DNA of 64,000 nt from Diospyros lotus (Eukaryota > Streptophyta > Magnoliopsida > Ericales > Ebenaceae). Below are positions 9,016 through 18,928 of the stretch, piece by piece. Numbering within the stretch: the stretch's first letter is position 1; each line of letters opens with the position of its first letter. The notes beneath the pieces are model-generated. The model was not told where the DNA came from and did no database searches. It saw only the letters and a list, made by a program, of their open reading frames with translations. Where the stretch lies: contig NC_068343.1 of NCBI RefSeq assembly GCF_014633365.1, positions 31,341,307 to 31,405,306 on the forward strand, given 5' to 3'. The translations under genes were made by a program, and so were the position numbers.

Positions 9016-9811
9016 ATATTTAATATGTGCATATATATATATATATATAAAACTCAACATAGAGCATTTGTATCACATTAAATTATATTTAAATTTAAAT
9101 CACATCACATTATTATATTATTTACAAAGAACTATTTTAAACTAAACTAAATTAAAATAAATTTAAAACTATTAAATTGTATTATATTGAAATAAAGTAA
9201 ATAATTGTTATTTCAGCTCTCAATTTTTGTTATTAAAAGGATTTATGACTTAATGGAATTTGAAAGATTAGTTTAATAGATCAAAAATTTATTTGAAAAA
9301 CTTTAAATAAATGAACAAACAATAGAATAAGTTAATGGAATAGAATTCTTTTCTTCTTTGGTAAGTAAGAGAAAGTAACATAACTCTAATGGAAAAAATA
9401 ATAAATACAAAAAAATTATCTCTATTGATCTAATAAGTTATATTAAAAATGAATTGTGTTCCGATGAATTAAAAAAAATATATTATGAATGTAAATAATT
9501 AATTACTTTTCTCTAGTTTTCTAATTATATAATTATTTGTTCTTTTAAATCATTGCCATAAATAACATATTCAATCAATTCCTCTTAGTATTTTGAAATT
9601 TTAAAAAACAATTGTTACACAACTTTTTAAATAAAAATAGGCTATGCACCTCATTAGCTAATGTATAGATCCAATATTATTCATGTGCCAATCTTTAATT
9701 TTTTTATTTTTTATCTTGGCAAATATGCATTGATGATTGTTACCACATTGCAGTATCTATGCATGTATGGATACAACAATACTAATAGTGTTATTAGCAA
9801 TACCATTATTG
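9016..9811. other. AT-rich sequence without recognised content
   Basis: About 800 bp of strongly AT-rich DNA. No coding frame, RNA gene or clear repeat boundary is supported. It forms the left flank of the SIRE-type insertion and ends with the TSD ATGTT (9812-9816). Confidence 0.5.
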
Positions 9812-9816
9812 ATGTT

Positions 9817-11286
9817 TCTTCATAAATTTGTGTTTTGATTTAATGAGAAAAAATATTAATAAATTTGATTCGATGATGATTAAAATAATTTAGTTAATTC
9901 TTAAGTTTGGCAAAATTTTAATTGAGTAATGAGCAAAAAAATTGAGTATGGGAAATTGAGTATTATTAGAAAATTCTTCAAGTATAAATCAATCGAGTAA
10001 TGTTCAGTATTTTAAAATTAATCTATTATGAATATAAGAATAATCGAGTAAAGATAAGAAATACTCGACTAATTTAATCCTATACTCAAATGTGTAATTC
10101 AATTTTCTATCATTTTCAAATTAATTGAGTAAGGTGTTTTTGTAATCGAGTAATAATTGGTTTGTACTTGAGTGAGTTCTTTTTAATCGTGTGATCTTCA
10201 ATTAATATTTTTGGGCATCTTTTTTCTTGAGTGAGGTATTTTTGTATTCGAATAATGTTTTTTTTGTATTTTAATAGACATCCTTTATAATTAAGTAAAC
10301 ATAGATTGAAAATAGGCCATGTCTCTCTATTTAAAATTTAATCGAGTAATAATCTTTGTATTTGAGCAAGCATCATAATTAATCGAGTAAACATTACTTC
10401 GTAATCGAGTAGGTAATGCATTTTTCTATGGCTTAAAAATAATTGAGTAATGATATCTTCATACTAAAGTAATTGATTACATAATACATATAGTTAAGTA
10501 AATATTATATTTGGTCGAGTAATGCTAGTTAATACTCGAGTAATGCATGTCAGATTTTGAAAAATGTAACTGTTACACTGCATTTAATGAGTTTATCTTT
10601 ATTTTTTAATGCATTAAATATTCTTTAGACAACTTGTACATATTCTATGAATTGTTAATGGTTTGTTTGATAATTGTAGAGACAAAAATGGCAATTGTGA
10701 GACAAACAAATATTTTATTTGTTTATTAACCTGTCAGCATCATTCAATACAAAATATCTATAAATAGGAGATAAAATATGCTGAAGAAGGTTACCAGTTT
10801 ACAAGAGTTTGAACACAACTTGCAAATACACAAGAGCTTTTTAATCTTCCATTATCGTGCTTTCAAAGTCTACTCTTTGTGAGATTTTAAAAGATAGTGT
10901 ATCAAACTTTTACATTTTGTATCTTTTTTTCATTCAAGAGAAAAATCTATAATCTTGTATGATTTTTTGTTTTTTCTCTCGAGAAATTCTTTTCACATTA
11001 TTTGCGAAACTTGTAAAGGTTAAGACTGAATTTGTAAAGGGTAATGGTTGTGCCTGAGTCAAGCGTTAAAAAATCATCTTGTAAAGGCTAAGTAGTTGAG
11101 TTTGCTCAAAAGCTATATATTGTGTTTGCCAAAATTTTTGGTGAGGAAATCAAGGTTACTGGATTAGGCTTTAAAGCTAAACTATTCTAAATCATCTGTG
11201 TTGCATTTTTACTTTATTTTTTTAAGTTTTTAAAAAAGATAAAAAAAAGCTTAATTCAACTCCCTCTTAAGCTAACTATTTCAACA
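9817..11286 (+). repeat. 5' LTR of the SIRE-type copia element
   Basis: About 1.47 kb, matching the 3' LTR pieces (21598-22853 and 54869-55121). It is AT-rich. The region 9930-10560 is packed with variants of AATCGAGTAATG. A TATA box lies at 10759-10766, followed by the GTTTGAACACAACTTG leader-type block. It ends TAACTATTTCAACA. Confidence 0.8.
10759..10766 (+). promoter_or_regulatory. LTR TATA box
   Basis: TATAAATA in the 5' LTR. The same box is kept in the 3' LTR at 22567-22574, downstream of the AATCGAGTAA array, where an LTR promoter is expected. Confidence 0.6.
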
Positions 11287-11395
11287 AGTATTATTAAAGC
11301 AGTAGCACATTTTTACTTTGCTTTATTTTTTAAAGTTTTTATAAAAGGTAAAAAAAACTTAATTCAACTCCCTCTTAAGCTAATTATTTCAATAG
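11188..11395 (+). repeat. Tandem duplication of the 3' end of the 5' LTR
   Basis: About 100 bp ending TTCAACTCCCTCTTAAGCTAACTATTTCAACA (11190-11286) is repeated with small changes at 11297-11395. The short piece between them (11287-11300) is where the primer-binding site should be. A decayed GTATTATTAAAGC is all that remains, so reverse-transcription priming is lost. Confidence 0.65.
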
Positions 11396-11426
11396 CAGGT
11401 CTAAATAACCTAGAGTAAAGATCAGA

Positions 11427-12475
11427 ATGGCCAACACATCCAACAGTTCATTCTAGGAGAACGAGTCTTGCAACAAGCCTCGTTTCTTTGATGGCAACAA
11501 GTATGCCTACTGGAAGAACATAATGAAAACATTCATTCTATCAAGAGATGTAAAGGCCTGGAGGGTAATAGTCAGTGGCTTTCAAATGCTAATTGTTGCA
11601 GTAAGGAATACCATCATCCCAAAGCCAAAAGAAAACTAGGATGATCAAGACATTAGGAAGATCAAGCTAAATGCAACAGCTAAGAACATGCTGGAGTGTG
11701 CTCCTAGTCCTGAGGAATACAACATGATCTTAGCATGTGAGATGACCAAAGTGATCTAGGACAAGCTTGAGGTAACACATGAAGGAACCTCTAAGGTAAA
11801 GAGGTCCAAAATAAGAATGCTAAAACATGATTATGAACTGTTTTTAATGCAGCTTGGTGAAACTATTAAGGATATGTATACTAGGTTAAATAATATAGTG
11901 TCTAATCTTAAGAACTTAGGAAAACCAATCTCCAATGAAGATATTGCTGAGAAAATTTTACAATGTTTACCACATGAATGGCATCCTAAGGTCACTACTA
12001 TACAAGAAGTACAAGATCTAGAAAAACTGTCTTTAGATGAATTGTTAGGATCCTTAATGACACATGACCTAAGTATGAGAAGGCAAGAAGAAATCCCTAA
12101 CAATAAAAATAAAGGAGTAGCATTAAAAGTATTGAAAAATGAGAGTCAAAGTCATAGTCTACTTATTTGGAAGATGCTTCACTGCTTGCTAAGAAATTTC
12201 TTAGAAGATTCAAAAAGAAGTCTTCTAGGAATTTTCACAAGAACATGTTTGAGAAGGTAGACAAGAAGGAGCAAAAGCAAGAAATCAAATGCCATGGCTG
12301 TGAAAAACTAGGACACATCTGGCTAGAGTGTCTTGAGACAAAGAAAGAGGAAAAGATGATGAAGAAGAAGAAGAAGGTCCTAGTAGCATGGAGTGATGAT
12401 GACTCATCCTCCTTATCAGAAGATGAAGCTCAAGAGATTGCGAATCTCTATTTAATGGAAAATGGAAAAAGATGA
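11427..12475 (+). pseudogene. Copia gag (UBN2-type) remnant
   Basis: From ATG 11427 the frames read MANTSNSSF, stop, then RFFDGNKYAYWKNIMKTFI, typical of the start of plant copia gag. They continue through a UBN2-like domain (DMYTRLNNIVSNLKNLGK, ILQCLPHEWHPKVTTI, LSLDELLGSLMTHD). A frameshift near 12170 leads into the zinc knuckle CHGCEKLGHIWLEC (CX2CX4HX4C) and an acidic Ser-rich stretch. Early TAG stops and one frameshift inactivate it. The protein would package element RNA in cytoplasmic particles. Confidence 0.8.
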
Positions 12476-12499
12476 CTAAAAGGTAGTGATTCTAACTTT

Positions 12500-12965
12500 T
12501 CTTGTTATTCTAGAGATGATGAGGATGAGAATAACTCGATCTTTAGGAAGTTATGTGAAAAATTGCTTTTTGATTTAGAAAAATCAAAAGAAAAATGTTT
12601 AAATCTTGAAAAAGAAAACACTACTCTTAAAGAAAAAGTCACTATTTTAGAAAATGATCTAAAGGACTCAAAGCTAGTTTTAACAAAATTCATTGCAGGT
12701 GGCACTATTTTAGACAAAATACTTGAATCTCAAAAAGGTTTTTATGATAAGACGGGTTTAGACTATAATGGAAACAATAACAAATCGTTTGAAAAATTAG
12801 TTAAAACAAAAGCAAAATAGAAAGACTTAGGACCAAGATGCAATAAATGTAAAACTTTTGGTCATAGGAGTTTATTTTGTTATATTGCAATGGGAATTCC
12901 ATGCAAAATTTAAAAGGTTTGGATTCCTAAGGAAGAAGTAAAACCAGTAACCAAGAATGTTTGGG
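12500..12965 (+). pseudogene. Gag C-terminal coiled coil and second zinc knuckle
   Basis: An open frame (12563-12820) has regular Leu/Lys/Glu heptads (LEKSKEKCLNLEKENTTLKE) and then QKGFYDKTGLDY, a motif common after the coiled coil in SIRE-type gag. Downstream, CNKCKTFGHRSLFC (12840-12881) is a second CX2CX4HX4C knuckle. The two parts are separated by a stop. Confidence 0.65.
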
Positions 12966-13086
12966 AAGTAAAGAAAGCTGAAATGGTAGGAGGATGAGTG
13001 TTTAATCCATTAGACCCAAAGTCATTAGGTACCAATCTAGTTTTTCTTGAATGCAATCCATGTGTCTTAAAGCAAACAACTCAAAG

Positions 13087-13640
13087 GTCAAGTGGTTAAT
13101 AGACAATGGTTGTTGAAGGCACATATGACAGGAGACAAGAGCTTATTCAACCAGCTGGAGGATTATCATGGCAGCCATGTCACATTTGGATTTGTGTGGT
13201 CCAATGAGAACTTATAGTCTAAGAGGAAAATCTTATATATTTGTGATTGTGGATGACTTTTCTAGATTTACTTAGACAATATTCCTAAGAAATAAGGATG
13301 ACACCTTTGATGAGTTCATAAAACTGTGTAAAAGAATTGAAACTGAAAAATATCTAAAAATTTCTAGCATTAGGAGTGATCATGAAAAAGAAATTAACAA
13401 TATTTCTTTCAAGTCTTTCTATGATGAGCATGGAATCTCTCACAACTTTTCAGCTCTTAAAACTCCTTAGTAAAATGGAGTTGTGGAGAGAAAAAATAGA
13501 TCTCTAGTTGAAATGGCAAGAGCCATGTTATATGAGAATTCCTTGCCTAGGTATTTTTTTGGGATGAAGTAGTAAATTCTGCTTGCCATATCTGAACAGG
13601 GTTTAATTTAGGCCAATTCTTAGGAAAACCCCTTATGAAC
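13087..13640 (+). pseudogene. Copia protease remnant and integrase core
   Basis: WLIDNGC followed by a stop and RHMTGDKS (about 13095-13140) is the trace of the protease-to-integrase entry. The zinc-binding HHCC part of integrase is deleted. The catalytic core follows: HLDLCGPMRTYSLRGKSYIF, VDDFSRFT, an SDHEKE-type strand, then HGISHNFSALKTP, stop, QNGVVERKNRSL. The latter corresponds to the third catalytic region. Several stops and a deletion make it inactive. Confidence 0.7.
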
Positions 13641-13806
13641 TTTATAAAGATAATAAGCCAAATATATAATACTTTAAAACCTTTAGATGTAAATGTTCTG
13701 TCTTAAATAATGAAAAAGATAACTTAACAAAATTTGATCCTAAAAGTGATGAAGGAATATTTTTAAGCTATTCAACATCAAGAAAATCATATAGAATAAA
13801 AGAACT

Positions 13807-14106
13807 TTGGTTGTAGAAGAGTCAATCCATGTAAGCTTTAATGAAAACATCCCTATATCTCAACAAAGTGATTATGATAATGAATGGGAAATTTTAGAGC
13901 AGCCTCTTGAGGGAAACAGTCAAAATTCCCCAATAGAAAAGAAAGGAGAACCAAAAGATTCATTTGTCCATAGAAAAAAATCTTATGTTGATGAATCTAG
14001 AATTTTAGGTGATGTCAAGCAAGGTGTAAGAACAAGATCCCATCTTAGAAACCAATGTGAGTATGTATTTTTTTTTACCAAATCTAAAACCCAAACGTAT
14101 AGATGA
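13807..14106 (+). pseudogene. Copia integrase-RT linker
   Basis: A 99-codon open frame starting VVEESIHVSFNE, typical of the region between integrase and RT in copia polyproteins. It is followed by acidic Ser/Gln-rich sequence and RTRSHLRNQCEYVFF. It is part of one polyprotein, not a gene of its own. The frame then changes into the RT. Confidence 0.6.
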
Positions 14107-14701
14107 AGCTATAAAAGATCCCAGTTGGATATTGGTTATGCAAGAAGAGTTAAATCAGTTTGAAAAGAACAAGGTATGGACCTTGGTACCTAAGCCAAAG
14201 GACAAGGAAGCCATAGGAACAAAATCGATGTTTAGGAATAAGATGGATGAGCATGGGATTATAGTACAAAAATAAGATTAGACTTGTGGCTCAAGGTTAC
14301 AACCAAGAAGATGGCATAGATTTTGATGTGACATATGCATTTGTAGCAAGACTTGAAGCCATTAGGTTATTGCTAGCTTATGCTTGTAACAAAGGGTTCA
14401 ACCTATATCAAATGGATGTCGAAAGTGCATTCCTAAATGGGTTTATCAAAGAGGAAGTTTATATAAAGCAACCCTTAGGTTTTGAGGACCCAATCCATGA
14501 GAATTATGTGTACAAACTTACCAAAGCTCTATATGGACTTAAGCAAGCTCCTAGGGCTTGGTATGAAATTTTAAATAATTTACTCATTAAGAATGATTTT
14601 AAGAGAGGGAATGTGGACACCACTCTCTATATCAAAAGGGATAAAATGGACATTCTTTTAGTTCAAATCTATGTGGATGATATAATTTTTGGATCAACTA
14701 A
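14107..14701 (+). pseudogene. Copia reverse transcriptase, N-terminal part
   Basis: Reads DEAIKDPSWILVMQEELNQF and WTLVPKPK. After a stop and a frame change it reads RLVAQGYNQEDGIDF, LYQMDVESAFLNGFIKEEVYIKQP, LTKALYGLKQAPRAWYE and the catalytic IYVDDIIFGSTN. The YVDD box is intact. The coding sequence is cut at 14701 by the Cassandra element and continues at 15349. Confidence 0.85.
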
Positions 14702-14802
14702 TGTAATGCCCCAAGAGCCTAGAGAAAGGTAGTATATATTGAGGATAAGTAAGGAAAGAAATAACATCTGCTGGATACTTTTTGAGCTGAATGTAGACAA
14801 AG

Positions 14803-14862
14803 AACTCCCGGGTTAAGCGTGATTGAACTGGAGAAGCTCAAGGATGGGTGACCCCTGGGAAG
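14803..14862 (+). promoter_or_regulatory. 5S-rRNA-like block with polymerase III internal promoter, LTR 1
   Basis: AACTCCCGGGTTAAGCGTG followed by AAGGATGGGTGACCCCTGGG corresponds to the middle of plant 5S rRNA, covering the box A and box C positions. In LTR 2 the matching block is about 15220-15283 and has more changes. It is not a 5S gene; both ends of 5S are missing. Confidence 0.8.
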
Positions 14863-14928
14863 TTTGCGTAGGCCTATCAGGGTAAGTTGTTCCGGTCCTT
14901 CCTATCACTCGATGTAAAATGTTATAGG

Positions 14929-14940
14929 TGGTATCAGAGC
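14929..14940 (+). promoter_or_regulatory. Primer-binding site of Cassandra
   Basis: TGGTATCAGAGC, complementary to the 3' end of initiator Met-tRNA, two bases after LTR 1. Confidence 0.85.
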
Positions 14941-15348
14941 TGACCATTGGAGAAGACAATCCGATAAGGGAGCAGAGTGGCGCTGAGGCGCGAGGGCTTG
15001 AACAAGGAACGACTCTTGGCAGGCTTCTAGGATGGAAGCCCTAAAGGGGAGAAGGTTTGAGATTAGTTGTAAGGTTGCATAACGATGACGTCATGTGCTC
15101 AAGGGGGAGGGGGGAGAATGTAATACCCCAAGAGCCCAAAGAAGGGTAGTATATGTCGAGAACAAGTAAGGAAGGAAATAATACTAGTTGGATACCTTTT
15201 GAACTGAATGTAGGCAAATAACTCCCGGGTTAAACGTGCTTGAGCTGGAAAAACTCAAGGATGGATAACCTCTAGGAAGTTCACGTAAGACCATTAGAGT
15301 AAGTTGTTTCAGTCCTTCTTATCACTCGATGCGAGATGTTACAACTAA

Positions 15349-16184
15349 TGATAGCTTATGTAAGAAATTTTTTATTATAATGCAAGCAGAGTTTGAAATG
15401 AATATGGTAGGAAAGTTAAATTACTTTCTAGGATTACAAATAAAGTAGTTAAATGATGGTATATTTATCAATCAATCTAAGTATATTAGGGATATCCTAA
15501 AGAAATTCAATATGCTTGAGGTAAAATCCATGGATACCCTAATAAGCACCTATGTGAAAATGGATAAGGATGAAAGTGGTAAATTTGTGGATCAAAAGAA
15601 ATATAGAGGAATCATAGAAGTACTTCTTTATCTTACAGCCTCTAGACCTGATATATTATTTAGTATAGCCATATGTGCCAGATATCAAAGTAATCCTAAG
15701 GAATCCCACTTAGTAGTTGTTAAGAGAATCTTCAAATATCTTAAGGGATCTCGTTCTTTAGGTCTATAGTATCCTAGAAATTATCCCTTAGAACTTTATA
15801 CCTATGCTGATGCATACTTTGTTGGATGCAAAGTGGATAAAAAAAGCACTAGTGACACCTATCAATTGCTAGGAAACATGTTGATCTCATGGTCATCTAA
15901 AAAGTAAAACAGTGTGGCCACCTCTACTATTGAAACTGAATATATTTCAGCTGGTAGTTGTCGTGCACAAATTGTTGCTAAAACAACAATTGGAGGATTA
16001 TGGAATTAAGGCAAATCATATTCCTATCAAATGTGATAATTCCAATGTTATAAATGTATCCAAGAATCTAGTACAACATTTAAGGACTAAACATATTGAA
16101 ATAAGACATCATTTAATTAGAGATCACGTTCAAAAGAGAGATATAGTCTTGGAATATGTGCTAACAAAAAAATCAATAGGCTGA
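15349..16184 (+). pseudogene. Copia RT C-terminal part and RNase H
   Basis: Continues the RT after the Cassandra insertion: MNMVGKLNYFLGLQIK, stop, then YRGIIEVLLYLTASRPDILF and YLKGSRSLGL. RNase H follows: YTYADAYFVGCKVDKKST, LISWSSKK, stop, STIETEYISA and CDNSNVINVSKN, ending VLTKKSI. The catalytic Asp (YADA) and Glu (ETEY) of RNase H are present, but the frame is broken at least three times. Confidence 0.82.
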
Positions 16185-16185
16185 T

Positions 16186-16540
16186 AGTTTTACCTAACCC
16201 TTAGAGAGAAATCAGTTCACAAAAATCAGAACTGAATTAGATGTTATCAAAATTTGAGGTGAAAATAGTCGAATACAAAACCTAGAGTAATCAAGTAAAT
16301 TTAGTTCTAAGTAAAGTATATTTAATCTTTAATCGAGTAAGTATAATCTCAGTAAAAATGAATGAGTAATCGAGTATTTTAGAAATCATTCTATTGAATT
16401 ATTTTCAATCGAGTAAGAAAAGTTTGTAATCGATTATCGTGAATCCTTAATCAAGTATATATAAATAAACAATAGTTGAGTGAATTTTAAGGTAGAGAAG
16501 ATGCAAGCCTTACTCGAGTAACCTTAAATTTAGATTTTGT
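16186..16540 (+). other. Inter-ORF region with LTR-like AATCGAGTAA motifs
   Basis: Non-coding stretch between RNase H and the env-like region. It contains several AATCGAGTAA-type strings (for example near 16330, 16370 and 16410), the same motif that fills the element's LTRs. Confidence 0.6.
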
Positions 16541-17078
16541 GGCACTAAGTACATGTTAATTGATGTAAGATTAGTAAGCCTATTAGGTCTAACACCTTGT
16601 GAAAAGGTCATAAATGATTTAGATTTTGACTATGATGAAATAAGGACAACACTTACAGGGAAAAAAGAAAACCTTTTTAGCAATCAACCACCCTAGTTCA
16701 CACGAGTTTCTAGACCCAGAACATAGGATTCTTCACCACTTTATCACCAGATTTAAAAGTGTTAGGGTGGATCTTTCCATTTCGTAACTTATTCAGATTT
16801 AAAACTTATGTGGTGTGCCATCAATAATATTCAATTCATCCTCCTTTGTTTTTTGCTCTCCAGAATGAATGATTCTATCATAATAAAATCATCTGGCAAG
16901 CTTCCATATGGGATGCTTGTTACTCTTATTTTTCAAACCATTTATGGTCCTTTAAATGGCATATCTATCCCCCATTCCTCCTTTGACACACTCTCAAAAG
17001 GATGAGTATTAGATGTGAAAATAGGATTTGGAAAATGCCTTCCAAGGAAGAGCAACCACAACACCCTAAGAAGGGTAA
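16541..17078 (+). pseudogene. Env-like (Transposase_32-type) region, 5' part
   Basis: Frames read LDPEHRILHHFITRFKSVRV and, after breaks, KLPYGMLVTLIFQTIYGPLN. That combination is typical of the extra ORF behind RNase H in SIRE-type elements and of plant 'putative transposon protein' domains. Several stops and frameshifts interrupt it. The region is cut at 17078 by the next insertion. No membrane-fusion features are visible. Confidence 0.55.
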
Positions 17079-17411
17079 TGTCATGACCCTAGGGTTTAGT
17101 TAGGGTCTTAGAAGTAATTGGAAGGAATTTTGGAGAAGAAATAAAGAAGAATTGAAGAGGGAGATTGAATAGAATTAGGGAGAGAAGGAACGAGAGAGAG
17201 AGAGAGGGAAAGAGAGAGAAATTGTAGAGAGATAAATTAAAATTTCAATTATCATTCAACATGCCTTTTCCCTTCCCCTACCAACAGCCTTTTATAGGCT
17301 TCCTCTAACAAAAATAACATCCATGTGCTGTAACAACATTACAAAATATCTCCTAATAACTTGCTAAGTCTATTACTATAATGCCCTTCTATGGAATCTT
17401 GGGTGATGACA
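17079..17411 (-). repeat. 3' LTR of the reverse element
   Basis: 333 bp, the partner of 20518-20853. It includes a GA-rich microsatellite (17191-17220). Its plus-strand right flank ATTCCCTTCCCCTTGAGAG is the reverse of the element's polypurine tract. Confidence 0.85.
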
Positions 17412-17470
17412 ATTCCCTTCCCCTTGAGAGAGTTCTTGTCCCCAATAACTTCAACAATTGGTCACTGTTA

Positions 17471-18928
17471 TTAACCAATTCCAACTTTCTCAATCCCAAT
17501 CATGCCTTTTTCCTTTTTTCTTCTTTTAGGCTTCTTCTTCTTCGTTTGTAGGTTCTCAAGATTAATTCCAAGACTAAGTTGGCACAAGACTTTAGTAGAA
17601 GAAACTTTATCAAGTTCAAGTCCGATGCACCCAAGTCCTGCAATGGCTGTCCAATTACACTCAATCCCCCCATCCAATACAAGGAAGGATGACATACCTA
17701 CCTCCATAGCAACCTCTACTTTATTCCCATTCATCCCATGGCCTTGCTCTGTTTCAACAATATCTACCTTAATCTTTGCCAATGATTTCTCAGCGGCTGC
17801 CATATGCATTTCATCCTTCCCATATTTTCCCACACGATTTATAGCTTGTTTATTAACTAAATCCTCTGCTTCCTCTTCCTTCAATAATCCTTCATTTTTT
17901 AACTGCCAGTTCTGATGAGGTATTAGCTCATTCCATTGTTGCTGAGCTGGTTGCAAAGCAGCTGTGGCCAAATTCATGTCTAAGTCTCCCAATTTCTTGC
18001 TGGCTCCCATCAGTATTGTTTTCTAATTAACTTCCCCAATCATTTCTTGTTTTGGACCTCCTTGATTATCACCTAGAACATCCTTAATGATGATTGCAGT
18101 TTCAATTATGAACTCCAGATTCCCTACAAGTAATTCAGCAACTTCATTTCCTTGTTGTAGGCTACAATTCCTTTCTATTTGGATTTCTTTTTCAGCAATA
18201 TCAGATGATTCCTCTGCATTGGCTTCCCTATCAATCTGTTCATTACAGATTCCCTTTGAAGGATGTAATCCATCACCAATATCATCTCTGATGCTGCTAA
18301 CATCCTTCTTGATATTGCTGCCTAATTCCAAATACCCAAGCACATACTCGAAAGTCAACGATGAATCAGTTTCCCACCTTCTTGTCTTCTCCTTCGGTTT
18401 CTGCATTTTAAGAAACTCCTCCTTGTTAAAACTTCCATGATTGTCATCAAAGTATTCGGCGGAAAAATTGTAATGATACTCCTTAGATAGTATCATTGCA
18501 AACTCTTGCAACTTCTCGCAGAACATTCGATCGAATTCCTTGCACTCTTCATGAATCCCATTGCTTGTTCCTTTATCCTTGTTGCTGCTAACTGAAAATG
18601 CAGCTTCATTTGGCTGCCATTGAGGCTCCATTTCAGCTGAAAATGAAGCATTCTTCTGCTGCAATTGAGACTCTATTGGACTCCTTCGTGCGCTACTTCC
18701 CAAGGCTTCACGAGCAGGACATTCCATTGAAAATGCAGCATCATTCGGCTGCAATTGAGGCTGCTCTCTTGCATGAAAATTAACCACTGAAAATGTAGCA
18801 TCATTAGGTTGTAATTGAGACCCCATTTGTTTCATGTGTGCCCTACTTCCCTTAGCTGATTTTTTACAATCAGCATACTTTGAAAACCAAGGAGCTATAA
18901 ATATACTGCTCTTCTTTGCCTCTCCCAT
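17471..18928 (-). CDS. Unrecognised ORF of the reverse LTR element, split by one TAG
   Basis: An ATG at 18928 opens 301 codons to a TAG (18023-18025). The same frame then continues 183 more codons to 17471, so a single stop splits a frame of about 484 codons. The N-terminal part (residues about 35-115) has four loose repeats of a QxQPNDAxFS-type motif. The middle is acidic (EECKEFDRMFCEKLQEFAMI, YFDDNHGSFNKEEF). The C-terminus is basic (KKKKPKRRKKEKG). I recognise no domain, zinc knuckle or protease motif. It lies where gag-pol would be, between leader and polypurine tract. It may be a captured host gene or a lineage-specific protein. Confidence 0.5.

Larger units (their letters stand above)
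14702..15343 (+). mobile_element. Cassandra TRIM retrotransposon
   Basis: A 642-bp element has two 225-bp LTRs (14702-14926 and 15119-15343), a primer-binding site TGGTATCAGAGC, and a polypurine tract AAGGGGGAGGGGGGAGAA. It is flanked by ACTAA on both sides (14697-14701 and 15344-15348). Removing it restores the GSTND RT codons. It has no coding capacity. Each LTR contains a 5S-rRNA-like block, the defining feature of Cassandra. Confidence 0.9.

Noticed and set aside
9930..10560. CRISPR-like or satellite array
   Set aside because: The repeated word is about 10 bases with irregular spacing and many variants, in a plant LTR. There are no spacers of constant length.
14803..14862. 5S rRNA gene
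   Set aside because: Only the central part of 5S is present, inside both LTRs of a TRIM, so it is the Cassandra signature and not an rRNA gene.
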